Shown: positions 35,642 through 44,456 of the stretch, piece after piece | Layout: the number at the start of each line of letters is the position of its first letter | Position numbering within the stretch: the stretch's first letter is position 1 | Assembly (NCBI GenBank): GCA_964275585.1 | Contig: CAXYCJ010000016.1 | Span: 1-64,000, forward strand | From: D2472 sp964275585 | Lineage (GTDB): Bacteria; Pseudomonadota; Gammaproteobacteria; Magnimaribacterales; D2472 | DNA length: 64,000 bases | Direction: 5' to 3' | Notes under the pieces: generated by a model | What the model saw: the letters and a program-made list of their open reading frames with translations, nothing else | Databases searched by the model: none | Told to the model about the DNA's origin: nothing | Program-made: the position numbers and the translations under genes

Positions 35642-36964
35642 ATGGCATATTCAGGAGAAATTAATTTTGATGGCTTGATTGGTCCAACGCATAATTATGC
35701 AGGTTTATCGCAAGGCAATTTAGCCTCTCAAAAACATCTTAATCAAACTTCTAATCCACAGGCTGCTGCATTACAAGGCTTGGATAAGATGAGAATTATC
35801 ATGGATCAAGGTATTCAGCAGGGTTTTTTCTTGCCTCATGAGCGTCCTAATATAGAGACTCTTAGGGGCTTGGGATTCGGAGGTACTGATGAAGAAGTAA
35901 TTTCTAGAGCGGGAAAACAAGCACCTGCTTTATTAAAAAATATCTACTCAGCATCATCGATGTGGGCAGCAAATGCTGCAACATTTTCCCCAAGTATTGA
36001 TAGCTACGATCAGATCATCCACATTACTCCAGCAAATTTGAACTCTATGTTTCATCGATCCATTGAACCTAAATTTACACAAACCCAACTTCAACTAATG
36101 TTTGGATCGATTGCTCAAGTTCATGATCCTATAAATCATATTTCTGGATATGGAGATGAAGGGGCTGCCAACCATCTGCGAGTTAGCGCTCAACATCTAA
36201 AGCCTGGGTTTCAAATTTTTGTTTATGGGAGCTCTGCTTTTGAAGCTCATCAAGGCGTGATTGCTCGTCAGGCAGAAGAAATTTCTCAAGCGGTATCTAC
36301 GCAACATCAATTAGACCCAGATAGAGTACTTTTTCTCAGACAGAATGATTTAGCCATTGATTCAGGTAGCTTTCACAATGATATTGTCAGCCTTGCCAAC
36401 GAAGAGATTTTCATCTTTCACCAAGAGGCTTTTGCTGATCGAGTTCAGTTGGAAAGGGTTCTTCATCATCTAAAGGATCATATAAAAGGTTTTCAAGCCC
36501 TTGAAATTCTTTCAGCAGATATTTCTTTGGATGACTTGGTTTCAAGCTATCTTCTAAACTCCCAATTAATTACTGTAGAAAAAAACGAGATGATGATGCT
36601 ACTTCCAGAAGAGGTTCAGAACCATTCAAATTGCATGCGATGGTTGGATGAAGTTAAATCTTCTTCACCAATTAAACACATTGAATTTGTCGACATTCAT
36701 CAAAGCATGATGAATGGAGGTGGTCCGGCATGTCTAAGGTTTAAAACAGTGGTGAATGAAGAAGAGTTCAGCCAAGTAAATAATAAATTTTTATTGAATT
36801 CAAAAAAATTAATGGATTTAAGGTCTTTGGTTAGTAAGCACTACAGAGACCAGCTCAACCCTGAAGACTTATTGGATATCAAGCTCATGGACGAATCCTA
36901 CATATTTTTAGATGAGCTCACTCAATTATTAGAACTAGGATCTATTTACCATTTTCAAACCTGA
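35642..36964 (+). CDS. astB: AstB, N-succinylarginine dihydrolase
   Basis: AstB hydrolyses succinylarginine to succinylornithine, ammonia and CO2. The 440-residue amidinotransferase-fold enzyme starts NFDGLIGPTHNYAGLSQGN. It has the FGSIAQVHDPINHISGYGDEGAANH segment with a catalytic histidine and aspartate. DIVSLANEEIFIFH and MNGGGPACLRF, with the catalytic cysteine, lie near the C-terminus. It follows the astD stop directly. The transaminase astC and the desuccinylase astE are not in this window. Confidence 0.96.
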   Translation: MAYSGEINFDGLIGPTHNYAGLSQGNLASQKHLNQTSNPQAAALQGLDKMRIIMDQGIQQGFFLPHERPNIETLRGLGFGGTDEEVISRAGKQAPALLKNIYSASSMWAANAATFSPSIDSYDQIIHITPANLNSMFHRSIEPKFTQTQLQLMFGSIAQVHDPINHISGYGDEGAANHLRVSAQHLKPGFQIFVYGSSAFEAHQGVIARQAEEISQAVSTQHQLDPDRVLFLRQNDLAIDSGSFHNDIVSLANEEIFIFHQEAFADRVQLERVLHHLKDHIKGFQALEILSADISLDDLVSSYLLNSQLITVEKNEMMMLLPEEVQNHSNCMRWLDEVKSSSPIKHIEFVDIHQSMMNGGGPACLRFKTVVNEEEFSQVNNKFLLNSKKLMDLRSLVSKHYRDQLNPEDLLDIKLMDESYIFLDELTQLLELGSIYHFQT

Positions 36965-37007
36965 GTTACCACGTTCGTCAAGATATTTGATAGAATCGAT
37001 TAACTAG

Positions 37008-37037
37008 CAATCTTATTGGCAAGATTGGTTATATTTT
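37008..37037 (+). terminator. Hairpin with T-run after astB
   Basis: CAATCTT (37008-37014) pairs with AAGATTG (37021-37027) around a 6-base loop. It is followed by a T-rich stretch to 37039. The stem is short with three GC pairs. It may end the ast transcript before the acyl-CoA synthetase. Confidence 0.35.
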
Positions 37038-38858
37038 TTGGGGAAAAAATTGTTTCATAAAATTAAAGAGTTTTTTAGAGTATTAGGAGAACTTAAGTAT
37101 TTGATTCCAGTGCTTCGATATAAGTTTCCTGAACCCGATGATCAGGCTTCATTGGCCCATACTTTTCAAGCAACTACAGAAAAATTCTCAGACAGGCCTT
37201 TTATATATTTTGAAGATGAGACATGGACTTATTCCCAAGCAAATAAAACTGCCAACAGTCTCGCAAGATACCTTGCCAGCAAAGGTATAAAACATGGCGA
37301 TAGAGTTGTGATGTTTATGGAGAATCGTCCATATTTTGCAATTTCACTTCTTGCATTAAATAAGATTGGTGCCATTGGCGTTCTAATTAATACAAGTTTA
37401 ACTGGCGATCCCTTAATTCACTGCATCAATTCATCTGATTCAACTAAGTGCATCGTAGGTGCTGAACGTGCGAAGCCTCTAGAAAATGTCTTAGACCAGG
37501 TTAACATTACCAAGCAAGAAGACTTCTTATGGGTTGAGGACACTCCAGACTATTCTTTGCCAGAATGGGCTATTGATTTAAAAGCAAACCTAGACTTTAG
37601 CGATGATGATAATTTAAAAGAAACTAATGCAGTTAGAGCAAAGGATGTGGCTTGTTATATTTTTACCTCTGGCACTACCGGAGTCCCTAAGGCAGCTATT
37701 TGCCCTAACCAGAAGCTGATGGCAGCATCAATTAACATTACCATGGCTGGATATAGAATTGATGAATCAGATTGCATATTCAACTGCCTGCCTTTGTATC
37801 ATTCAACGGGCTTAATGCTTGGCTTATGTGCTGCGATTCAGGCTGGAGCAGCGACCTTTGTAAAAAGAAAATTTTCTGCTTCTTCTTTCTGGGAAGATTC
37901 ACAAAAATACAACACAACAGCCTTTGTTTATATTGGTGAGCTTTGTAGGTATTTAGCAAACCATGAGCCATCCGAAGCTGAGATGAATAACCCCATTAAG
38001 GTTATGGTTGGAAATGGTCTAAGACCGGATGTATGGGATACATTTAAGGATCGGTTTGGAGTTGATAGAATTGTTGAAATTTATGGAGCAAGCGAAGGAA
38101 ATGCTTTGTTTATGAATCTTTTAAATAAAGATAAAACCATTGGTATGACCAATGCCGAAGTAGCTTTGATTGAATATGATGTTGCTGAAGATAAGATTAT
38201 TAAAACCGAAGATGGGCTTTGTAAAAAAATATTAAATCATGATCCTGGATTGTTGATTATTTATATATCACCTAATTCTGTTTTTAATGGTTACACAGAT
38301 GCTCAAGCCACAGAAAAGAAAATTTTAAGAGATGTTTTTGAAGAGGGAGATTCTTGGTTCAATACAGGAGACTTAATTAAAACCGTTGATGTTGGATATT
38401 CCTTAGGAAAAGTGCATTATCAATTTGTTGATAGGATTGGAGATACTTTTAGGTGGAGATCAGAAAATGTCTCAACTAATGAAGTAGGTGAAATATTAAA
38501 TGGATACAAAGATGTGAACATGGCCAATGTTTATGGAGTTCAAGTTCCTGGTTGCGAGGGAAGAGCTGGCATGGCAGCTTTTAGCCTCGAGAATCCAGGT
38601 ACTTTTAGTTGGCAAGAATTTTCTGATTACGTAGAAAATAATCTTCCTAAATACGCACGCCCTGTTTTTATTAGAATTATTCAAGAAATGGATACCACAG
38701 GAACTTTCAAGCTGAAAAAAAATGATCTTCGAGACGAGGCTTTTGACTTGAACAAAGTCAGCGACAAAGTTTATTGTTTAAAACCCAACTCAAGTGATTA
38801 TGTCGCACTTGATAACGAATGGCTGGAAGTGATTAATTCTGAGCAGGCTGGTTACTAA
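37038..38858 (+). CDS. Long-chain acyl-CoA synthetase, FATP/FadD6-like
   Basis: This adenylate-forming enzyme activates fatty acids with ATP and CoA. The 606-residue product has AMP-binding motifs CYIFTSGTTGVPKAA and EIYGASEGN. DSWFNTGDLIKTVD follows, then the FRWRSENVSTNEV hinge. The N-terminal region contains a short amphipathic stretch with YLIPVLRYKFPEPDDQ rather than a clear membrane anchor, as in FATP-like members. The start is uncertain: TTG at 37038, or TTG at 37050, which has GGGGA spaced 5 bases upstream and may be the real one. It precedes an enoyl-reductase-like gene by 25 bases. Confidence 0.9.
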   Translation: MGKKLFHKIKEFFRVLGELKYLIPVLRYKFPEPDDQASLAHTFQATTEKFSDRPFIYFEDETWTYSQANKTANSLARYLASKGIKHGDRVVMFMENRPYFAISLLALNKIGAIGVLINTSLTGDPLIHCINSSDSTKCIVGAERAKPLENVLDQVNITKQEDFLWVEDTPDYSLPEWAIDLKANLDFSDDDNLKETNAVRAKDVACYIFTSGTTGVPKAAICPNQKLMAASINITMAGYRIDESDCIFNCLPLYHSTGLMLGLCAAIQAGAATFVKRKFSASSFWEDSQKYNTTAFVYIGELCRYLANHEPSEAEMNNPIKVMVGNGLRPDVWDTFKDRFGVDRIVEIYGASEGNALFMNLLNKDKTIGMTNAEVALIEYDVAEDKIIKTEDGLCKKILNHDPGLLIIYISPNSVFNGYTDAQATEKKILRDVFEEGDSWFNTGDLIKTVDVGYSLGKVHYQFVDRIGDTFRWRSENVSTNEVGEILNGYKDVNMANVYGVQVPGCEGRAGMAAFSLENPGTFSWQEFSDYVENNLPKYARPVFIRIIQEMDTTGTFKLKKNDLRDEAFDLNKVSDKVYCLKPNSSDYVALDNEWLEVINSEQAGY

Positions 38859-38883
38859 TAATTAATTTGAAACGGAGACTCTG

Positions 38884-40053
38884 ATGAGTGATAAGAATTT
38901 TGATGTCGTGGTTTATGGTGCAACAGGTTTTACTGGGAAGTTGGTTGTGGAATATATGCTTAATCAATACGGTGATGATCAAAGAATCTCTTGGGCCATG
39001 GCAGGCAGAAGCCATGAAAAATTAATTGCAGTTAGAGATGCATTGGGCGTATCACCAGATGTACCTTTGTTAACGGTAGACAGCAATGATCAAGAAAGTA
39101 TTGTGCACATGGTGAAACAAACCCAATGCGTGTTAACAACCGTTGGCCCTTATCAGCTATATGGATCCAATATTGTGAAACAATGTGTTGACCATGGCAC
39201 AGATTATGTTGATCTATGCGGCGAGCCTGGATGGATGCATGAGATGATCAATGAGCATGCCGAAGGTGCTAAGGAAACCGGAGCAAGAATTGTCTTTTCT
39301 TGTGGTTTTGACAGCATACCTTTTGATCTGGGCGTTTATTTCCTTCAAAGCAAAGTGATAGCCGAACATGGAAAACCTGCATCAAATGTTCGAGGGAGAG
39401 TCAGAGCTATGAATGGAGAGTTTTCTGGTGGAACAGCGGCTTCTTTGAGTGCCACCATGGCATCGTTAAAAGAAAAACCAGAATTATTTGCAGTGCTAGC
39501 AAACCCTTTTTCACTTTCCAATGGTTTCACCGGACCTGAGCAAGCTCTAGACTCTAAAGCTGTGTTTGATGAAAAACTTGAGACCTGGGTTGCTCCATTT
39601 TTTATGGCTCCAATTAATACCAAGAATGTTCATAGATCTAATTTGTTAATGGACCATATGTATGGAGAAGATTTTTGTTACAACGAGATGTGGATTCAGG
39701 GGCCAGGTGAGGAGGGCAAAGCTGCAGCAGAATTCGTTGGCAGCATGAATCCATTGGCTGATGCGCCAGCACCTGGCGAAGGTCCTTCTAAAGAATCCAG
39801 AGACAATGGAAATTATGATGTTCTGTTTTGTGCAGACTTGGCTGATGGATCAAGCATTCACGCTGCTGTTACGGGTGACATGGATCCAGGCTACGGTTCA
39901 ACATCCAAGATGATTGCTGAAAGCGCAATCTGTTTAGTCAAAGAATGTTCTGACCTTGCTGGTGGTATTTATACCCCAGCTCCAGCGATGGGTGAAAAGT
40001 TAATTGCAAGACTAAAAGCTCATGCCGGGTTAGATTTTAAATTAGAAAATTAA
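38884..40053 (+). CDS. Saccharopine-dehydrogenase-like, trans-acting enoyl reductase family
   Basis: This 389-residue NADP-binding protein is of the saccharopine dehydrogenase-like family, which includes the trans-acting enoyl reductases of lipid synthesis. The Rossmann motif is DVVVYGATGFTGKLVVEYML. AMAGRSHEKL and TTVGPYQLYG follow, then DYVDLCGEPGWM. A C-terminal part beyond residue 150 has GCDSIPFDLG-like FSCGFDSIPFDLGVY. The substrate is unknown. Being 25 bases after an acyl-CoA synthetase suggests lipid modification. GAAACGGAG upstream is a good ribosome site. Confidence 0.85.
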   Translation: MSDKNFDVVVYGATGFTGKLVVEYMLNQYGDDQRISWAMAGRSHEKLIAVRDALGVSPDVPLLTVDSNDQESIVHMVKQTQCVLTTVGPYQLYGSNIVKQCVDHGTDYVDLCGEPGWMHEMINEHAEGAKETGARIVFSCGFDSIPFDLGVYFLQSKVIAEHGKPASNVRGRVRAMNGEFSGGTAASLSATMASLKEKPELFAVLANPFSLSNGFTGPEQALDSKAVFDEKLETWVAPFFMAPINTKNVHRSNLLMDHMYGEDFCYNEMWIQGPGEEGKAAAEFVGSMNPLADAPAPGEGPSKESRDNGNYDVLFCADLADGSSIHAAVTGDMDPGYGSTSKMIAESAICLVKECSDLAGGIYTPAPAMGEKLIARLKAHAGLDFKLEN

Positions 40054-40077
40054 CTTTAAGCTGGAAGTGATCTCATT

Positions 40078-40647
40078 TTATTTGTTATCGTCTGCAATCA
40101 AGATGCATTGTCTAAACATGGCATTTTTAATCTGATCTTTATTCAATTTTTGGCCTTGTAGCCTGGTCCATAAAGCGAAGGACAGGCTTGCATGAAATAA
40201 ATGTTTAGATTCATTATCAAAGCTTAATATTTCAGGAAGAACTTCTTCTATCTTATTTTTAATAATGTTTTGATACATCATGTAGTTTTCTCGTAAAAAT
40301 TCATATTTCCACATATTAGAAACAGTCATGAACATTAGTAATTTATGTCTTTTAAAGCCTGAATTCAGATGATCTATGACCGATGAAAGACGGCTCTCAA
40401 AACAGGAGCGGGGATCAAACTTGATCTCAAAATCATATTCTTTGCTTAAGACTCCATCGACTGACTTAAGGAGACCTTCCATATCATCAAACTGTCTAAA
40501 TACTGTCCTAATTCCTACACCAGATTCATCGGCAACTTGTTGAGCCGTTGGCTCTAAATTACCTTCTCTAAATAATTTAATACACGCATCAACTATAAGT
40601 TTTTGACTGTTAATACTGCGCTGAGTTCTTCCGTCTTGTTTTGTCAT
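40078..40647 (-). CDS. TetR family transcriptional regulator
   Basis: This 189-residue regulator has an N-terminal helix-turn-helix (about residues 12-58) with LEPTAQQVADESGVGIRTVFRQF, then an all-helical ligand-binding domain. It probably represses both itself and the divergent operon from 40703, because a perfect 15-base palindrome lies between the two starts and overlaps both promoters. The ligand is unknown. The operon content suggests an electrophilic or halogenated or nitro compound, which is inference only. Confidence 0.88.
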   Translation of the reverse strand: MTKQDGRTQRSINSQKLIVDACIKLFREGNLEPTAQQVADESGVGIRTVFRQFDDMEGLLKSVDGVLSKEYDFEIKFDPRSCFESRLSSVIDHLNSGFKRHKLLMFMTVSNMWKYEFLRENYMMYQNIIKNKIEEVLPEILSFDNESKHLFHASLSFALWTRLQGQKLNKDQIKNAMFRQCILIADDNK

Positions 40648-40657
40648 AATTATTTAG

Positions 40658-40696
40658 AATATATCTATTGACATAATTTATGTCAATAGATATTGT
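40658..40696. promoter_or_regulatory. TetR operator palindrome over symmetric divergent promoters
   Basis: Arms ATATCTATTGACATA (40661-40675) and its exact reverse complement (40679-40693) flank a 3-base centre. For the plus strand, TTGACA (40668-40673) and TATTGT (40691-40696) are 17 bases apart. For the minus strand, TTGACA (40686-40681) and TATATT (40663-40658) are also 17 apart. Each -10 lies 6 to 10 bases before its ATG, so both transcripts would be nearly leaderless. A bound dimer would block both -35 elements. Confidence 0.75.
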
Positions 40697-40702
40697 TAAT
40701 AT

Positions 40703-41626
40703 ATGAATAGAGTAACTGAAATCTTAGGTGTTAAATATCCAATTATTCAAGCCCCAATGGGCTGGATTGCTAGAAGTCAGCTAGCCTCTGCTGTCTCCAA
40801 TGCAGGAGGATTTGGGATCATAGAAACATCATCTGGAGAGACTGAAAACTGCAAAGCTGAAATTCTGGCCATGTCAGAGCTTACTGATAAACCTTTTGGA
40901 GTGAATCTACCTTTAATGTTTCTAAGAGATGAAAGCATGATTGAATTAGTATTAGAGCAGGGTATAAAATTTGTTACAACCTCAGCTGGCGATCCCGGTA
41001 AATACATTCACATACTTAAAGATTCTGGTATCAAAGTTTTTCATGCTGTCCCCAGTGTGGCCGGAGCTGTAAAAGCTGCTGATGCAGGCGTAGATGGTTT
41101 AGTGATTGAAGGAACAGAAGGCGGCGGTTTTAAGAGTCCTGAAGAAGTTGGATTGATAGTATTAATTCAAGCAATTAGAAAACATACAGATCTACCAATC
41201 ATTGCTGCTGGAGGAATAGTGGATGGAGTGGGAATGGCTGCAGCATTTGCTGCTGGAGCTGAGGGCATTCAGATGGGTACCCGATTTGTCTCTTCTAAAG
41301 AAAGCCCAGTCCATGAAAACTTTAAAAATTCTATTCTTGATTCGAATGAGCAAGGCACTTGGATTCTTAATAAGAAATCTAAACCTTGCATTAGAGCTTT
41401 GAAAACTGAATTTACCAAACAAATTCATGAAGCTGGAATTATGGAGATGACTGATATGATGAAAATCCAAGATCTCTATTTTGGCGGCGATATGAATGCA
41501 GCGCCTGCTCTCACTGGTCAATCAGCAGGATTGATCGACACAGTAAAACCTGTTTCACAAATTATCAAAGAAACTATTGCTGAATTTAATGACGCATGCA
41601 GAAGAATGTCTAAACAAGAATTTTAA
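40703..41626 (+). CDS. Nitronate monooxygenase family (2-nitropropane dioxygenase-like), copy 1
   Basis: This flavin-dependent TIM-barrel enzyme of the nitronate monooxygenase family has 307 residues. Markers are KYPIIQAPMGWIARSQLASAVSNAGGFGIIE, PFGVNLPL and VFHAVPSVAGAVKAADAGVDGLVIEGTEGGG. IIAAGGIVDGVGMAAAFAAGAEGIQMGTRFVSS is the FMN-binding part. Members oxidise alkyl nitronates or act as enoyl reductases, so the substrate is open. It is the first gene of the operon controlled by TetR and begins about 6 bases after the -10. A paralogue closes the operon at 49332. Confidence 0.88.
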   Translation: MNRVTEILGVKYPIIQAPMGWIARSQLASAVSNAGGFGIIETSSGETENCKAEILAMSELTDKPFGVNLPLMFLRDESMIELVLEQGIKFVTTSAGDPGKYIHILKDSGIKVFHAVPSVAGAVKAADAGVDGLVIEGTEGGGFKSPEEVGLIVLIQAIRKHTDLPIIAAGGIVDGVGMAAAFAAGAEGIQMGTRFVSSKESPVHENFKNSILDSNEQGTWILNKKSKPCIRALKTEFTKQIHEAGIMEMTDMMKIQDLYFGGDMNAAPALTGQSAGLIDTVKPVSQIIKETIAEFNDACRRMSKQEF

Positions 41627-41628
41627 CA

Positions 41629-42669
41629 ATGAAAAGCTTAAACCCCATTCCCATCATAGGCGTACCTGCATCACCTTATACAAGAAAAATGATTGCATTG
41701 ATGCGTTTTAGAAGGATTCCTTTTGCAATAGAGTGGGGTGATGCTAGAGCGTTGATAAAAAAACATAATATAGAGGAGCCAAAGCCTGTTTTATTGCCAG
41801 TAATGATTTTTGAAGTTGACGGTGCGCAAAAAGCAGTTACTGACTCCACTCCAATCATTCGCCATTTAGAGAACGAATTTCCAGATCGAGGAGTTATTCC
41901 TCATGATCCAAAATTAGCTTTTCTGAACTATATTCTTGAAGATTTTGGAGATGAATGGGTGACAAAATATATGTTTCATTACAGATGGCACTTTAAAGAA
42001 GATATAGACAATGCAGGTACCATCTTGCCATTGTTAAGTGATGTGACTCTCGATAAAGAATTACATCAGTCTTTCAAGGAACTTTTTTCTGAATTGCAGA
42101 CTAGTCGTCTTTGGGTTGTAGGCTCAAATGAAGCAACTGCTCCAATCATTGAGGCAAGTTATAAGAGGTTTCTACAACAGCTTGAAGACCTCCTATCAGT
42201 AAATTCATTTTTATTTGGCAGTCGCCCATCATCAGCTGATTACGCAATATTTGGCCAATTGGTTGCATTAACAGGCTTTGATCCAACGCCACGAGCAATC
42301 GCTCACAAAATATCACCACGGATTATTGCATGGCAGGATCTTATGGAGGATATGGGTGGCTTGGATCCTCAGGAAGATGATTGGATGAGTTATGAGGCTG
42401 CCCAAGAGCATTTAGTGGATATCTTCAAAGAGGTCGGCAAAGTTTATTTACCAGCGCTCTTGGCTAATGCAAAAGCCATTTCTGCCAAGGAGAAGACCTG
42501 GACTGCTGAGATAGATGGCGCTCAATGGGAGCAGCGTAGCTTTCCATATCAAGCAAAATGCTTGCAATGTATTAACGATGAATTCAATACTTTAAATAAA
42601 GACGATCAAAACCAAATCATGCCTTTTTTAAAGAAGACTGGTTGTGAAGACTTAATTGAGAAGGATTAG
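41629..42669 (+). CDS. Glutathione S-transferase family protein with C-terminal extension
   Basis: This is a GST-like protein of 346 residues, well above the usual 200-230. The thioredoxin-like domain (about residues 1-85) has IIGVPASPYTRKMIALMRFRRIPF. DSTPIIRHLENEFPDRGVIP is the glutathione-binding part. The all-helical domain has LFGSRPSSADYAIFGQL. About 100 further residues have no recognised domain. It likely conjugates or reductively handles a hydrophobic electrophile with glutathione. It is 2 bases after the first gene of the operon and 2 bases before the dehalogenase-like gene. Confidence 0.82.
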   Translation: MKSLNPIPIIGVPASPYTRKMIALMRFRRIPFAIEWGDARALIKKHNIEEPKPVLLPVMIFEVDGAQKAVTDSTPIIRHLENEFPDRGVIPHDPKLAFLNYILEDFGDEWVTKYMFHYRWHFKEDIDNAGTILPLLSDVTLDKELHQSFKELFSELQTSRLWVVGSNEATAPIIEASYKRFLQQLEDLLSVNSFLFGSRPSSADYAIFGQLVALTGFDPTPRAIAHKISPRIIAWQDLMEDMGGLDPQEDDWMSYEAAQEHLVDIFKEVGKVYLPALLANAKAISAKEKTWTAEIDGAQWEQRSFPYQAKCLQCINDEFNTLNKDDQNQIMPFLKKTGCEDLIEKD

Positions 42670-42671
42670 AT

Positions 42672-43757
42672 ATGAAAGTATTAAGAACGCCTGATGAAAG
42701 ATTTAATGACTTAAAGGAGTATCCATTTGAGCCTCATTACACAAATATCAAAACTCATGATGGAACAACTTTAAGAATTCATCATATCGATGAAGGTCCA
42801 AGGGATGGGCCAATCCTTCTAGCCATGCATGGCCAACCAGTTTGGAGTTATCTTTACGCAAGAATGATCCCGTTTTTTATTAAAGCTGGTATTAGGGTAA
42901 TAGCTCCAGACTTACCAGGATATGGTAAGTCAGATAAGCCAGCAGCTAGAGAGGACTTCACCTATCAAAGGCAAGTTGATTGGATGGGTGAATGGTTAAA
43001 AGAAAATAATTTTTTAAATTTAACTTTTTTTGGTCAGGACTGGGGAGGCCTCATTGGACTTCGAATGGTTGCGCAAGATCCTGATAGATTTACCAAGGTA
43101 TCTATGGGAAATACTGGATTACCATATAATCCAGATGTTCCTCAAGAAGTTATTGATCAGGTCAAAGATTTCAGAGCAAGCGATTTAAAACTTACGCCAA
43201 TGAGCATGCAAAAAGAGGTTAAGCAGATGGATGGAAAAAGTCTTTCAAAAGATTCATCTACTACCTTTCATCCAGCATTAAAATTTATGTATTGGCAAAA
43301 ATTTTGCTGGGATACAGAAAATTTGCCAGTTGGATTTATCAACTCAACCATGATGGAAAAAAGATCTAAAGTTTCTATGATGGGGCAATATCTTTTTGAA
43401 AATTTAGGCTTAGCAAAGATTTCACCATTTACCTCAGACCTAGTGAAAGCTTATGAAGCACCTTTTCCAGATCCATCTTTTAAAATGGGTCCTCGCGCAA
43501 TGCCAAGCCATGTTCCAATTATTCCAGATACATCTTTGGATGCTCAAAGACAGGCAAGAGACTTTTTTAAAACTTCAACCAAACCATTCTTAGCAGTGTT
43601 TGCTGGTGATGATCCTGTAACCAATGGCATTGAAAAAGATGTTCTGCAAATGGCGCCAAATGCAAAAAGTGCACCTCATATTGGAGGAGGGCATTTTTAT
43701 CAATGGACGAGACCAAAGCAACTATCTGATATTCTAATAACTTTTATTAAGGAATAG
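42672..43757 (+). CDS. Haloalkane dehalogenase-like alpha/beta hydrolase
   Basis: This 361-residue alpha/beta hydrolase closely resembles haloalkane dehalogenases, especially subfamily I. The oxyanion segment is HGQPVWSYLYARMIP (residues 53-67), and the nucleophile is Asp123 in GQDWGG with the adjacent halide-stabilising Trp124. The acid is in FAGDDPVTNG (Asp313 or 314), and the base is His341 in GGGHFYQW. The family glutamate or asparagine after HG is glutamine here. These enzymes hydrolyse carbon-halogen bonds to alcohol and halide, but epoxide hydrolase or esterase activity cannot be excluded. It is flanked by GST genes with gaps of only 2 bases. Confidence 0.85.
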   Translation: MKVLRTPDERFNDLKEYPFEPHYTNIKTHDGTTLRIHHIDEGPRDGPILLAMHGQPVWSYLYARMIPFFIKAGIRVIAPDLPGYGKSDKPAAREDFTYQRQVDWMGEWLKENNFLNLTFFGQDWGGLIGLRMVAQDPDRFTKVSMGNTGLPYNPDVPQEVIDQVKDFRASDLKLTPMSMQKEVKQMDGKSLSKDSSTTFHPALKFMYWQKFCWDTENLPVGFINSTMMEKRSKVSMMGQYLFENLGLAKISPFTSDLVKAYEAPFPDPSFKMGPRAMPSHVPIIPDTSLDAQRQARDFFKTSTKPFLAVFAGDDPVTNGIEKDVLQMAPNAKSAPHIGGGHFYQWTRPKQLSDILITFIKE

Positions 43758-43759
43758 AT

Positions 43760-44443
43760 ATGATTGATTTTTATACAGCCCCAACTCCTAACGGCCACAA
43801 AGTTTCGTGCGCCCTAGAAGCCATGGAATTAGATTATGAAACCCGCGTTATTAATTTATCTGAGAATGAGCAAAAGGAGCCTGATTTTCTTGCGATTAGT
43901 CCTAACGGAAGAATTCCTGCAATTGTAGACAGGGATGCAAACAATCTGGCTATTTTTGAGTCAGGAGCCATCATGATTTATCTTGCAGAAAAGACCGGTA
44001 AGCTCATGCCTACCGACCCTAATGAAAAAGCAAAAGTTTTAGAATGGTTGATGTTTCAGATGGGCGGAGTTGGACCAATGATGGGCCAAGCAAATGTTTT
44101 TTTTCGGTATTTTCCAGAAAAAATTCAACCGGCCATTGATCGGTACCAAAATGAAGGCAGAAGACTGTTTGAAGTGCTTGATACCCATTTAGCTAAACAG
44201 GAGTGGTTAGCAACAGACTACTCAATAGCAGATATTGCCAATTGGTGTTGGGTGAGAACGCACAAATGGTCAGGAATTTCAGTCGAGGGATTGGATCACC
44301 TTGAGCGATGGATAAAAGCAATGTATGAGCAGCCAGGAATGGTTGCAGGCATAGCAGTTCCTGTAAAGATTGAAAGTCTTTTAAATGACGATGAAAAAAT
44401 GAAAGAGTTTACAAAGAATGCTGAGAAAATGGTTAAAAAATAA
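43760..44443 (+). CDS. Glutathione S-transferase, Nu/YfcG-like
   Basis: This 227-residue GST starts DFYTAPTPNGHKVSCALEAMEL. The TPNG segment is typical of Nu-class enzymes (YfcG, YghU), which act as disulfide-bond oxidoreductases and reduce peroxides with glutathione. ISPNGRIPAIVD and FESGAIMIYLAEKTGKLMP are the glutathione-binding landmarks. YSIADIANWCWVRTHKWSGI starts the helical domain. It is 2 bases after the dehalogenase-like gene in the same operon. Confidence 0.88.
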   Translation: MIDFYTAPTPNGHKVSCALEAMELDYETRVINLSENEQKEPDFLAISPNGRIPAIVDRDANNLAIFESGAIMIYLAEKTGKLMPTDPNEKAKVLEWLMFQMGGVGPMMGQANVFFRYFPEKIQPAIDRYQNEGRRLFEVLDTHLAKQEWLATDYSIADIANWCWVRTHKWSGISVEGLDHLERWIKAMYEQPGMVAGIAVPVKIESLLNDDEKMKEFTKNAEKMVKK

Positions 44444-44456
44444 ATAGGAGAAAAAA

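Noticed and set aside
40661..40693. Palindrome as a transcription terminator
   Set aside because: It lies upstream of both genes, overlaps promoter elements and has no T-tract, so an operator is the better reading.
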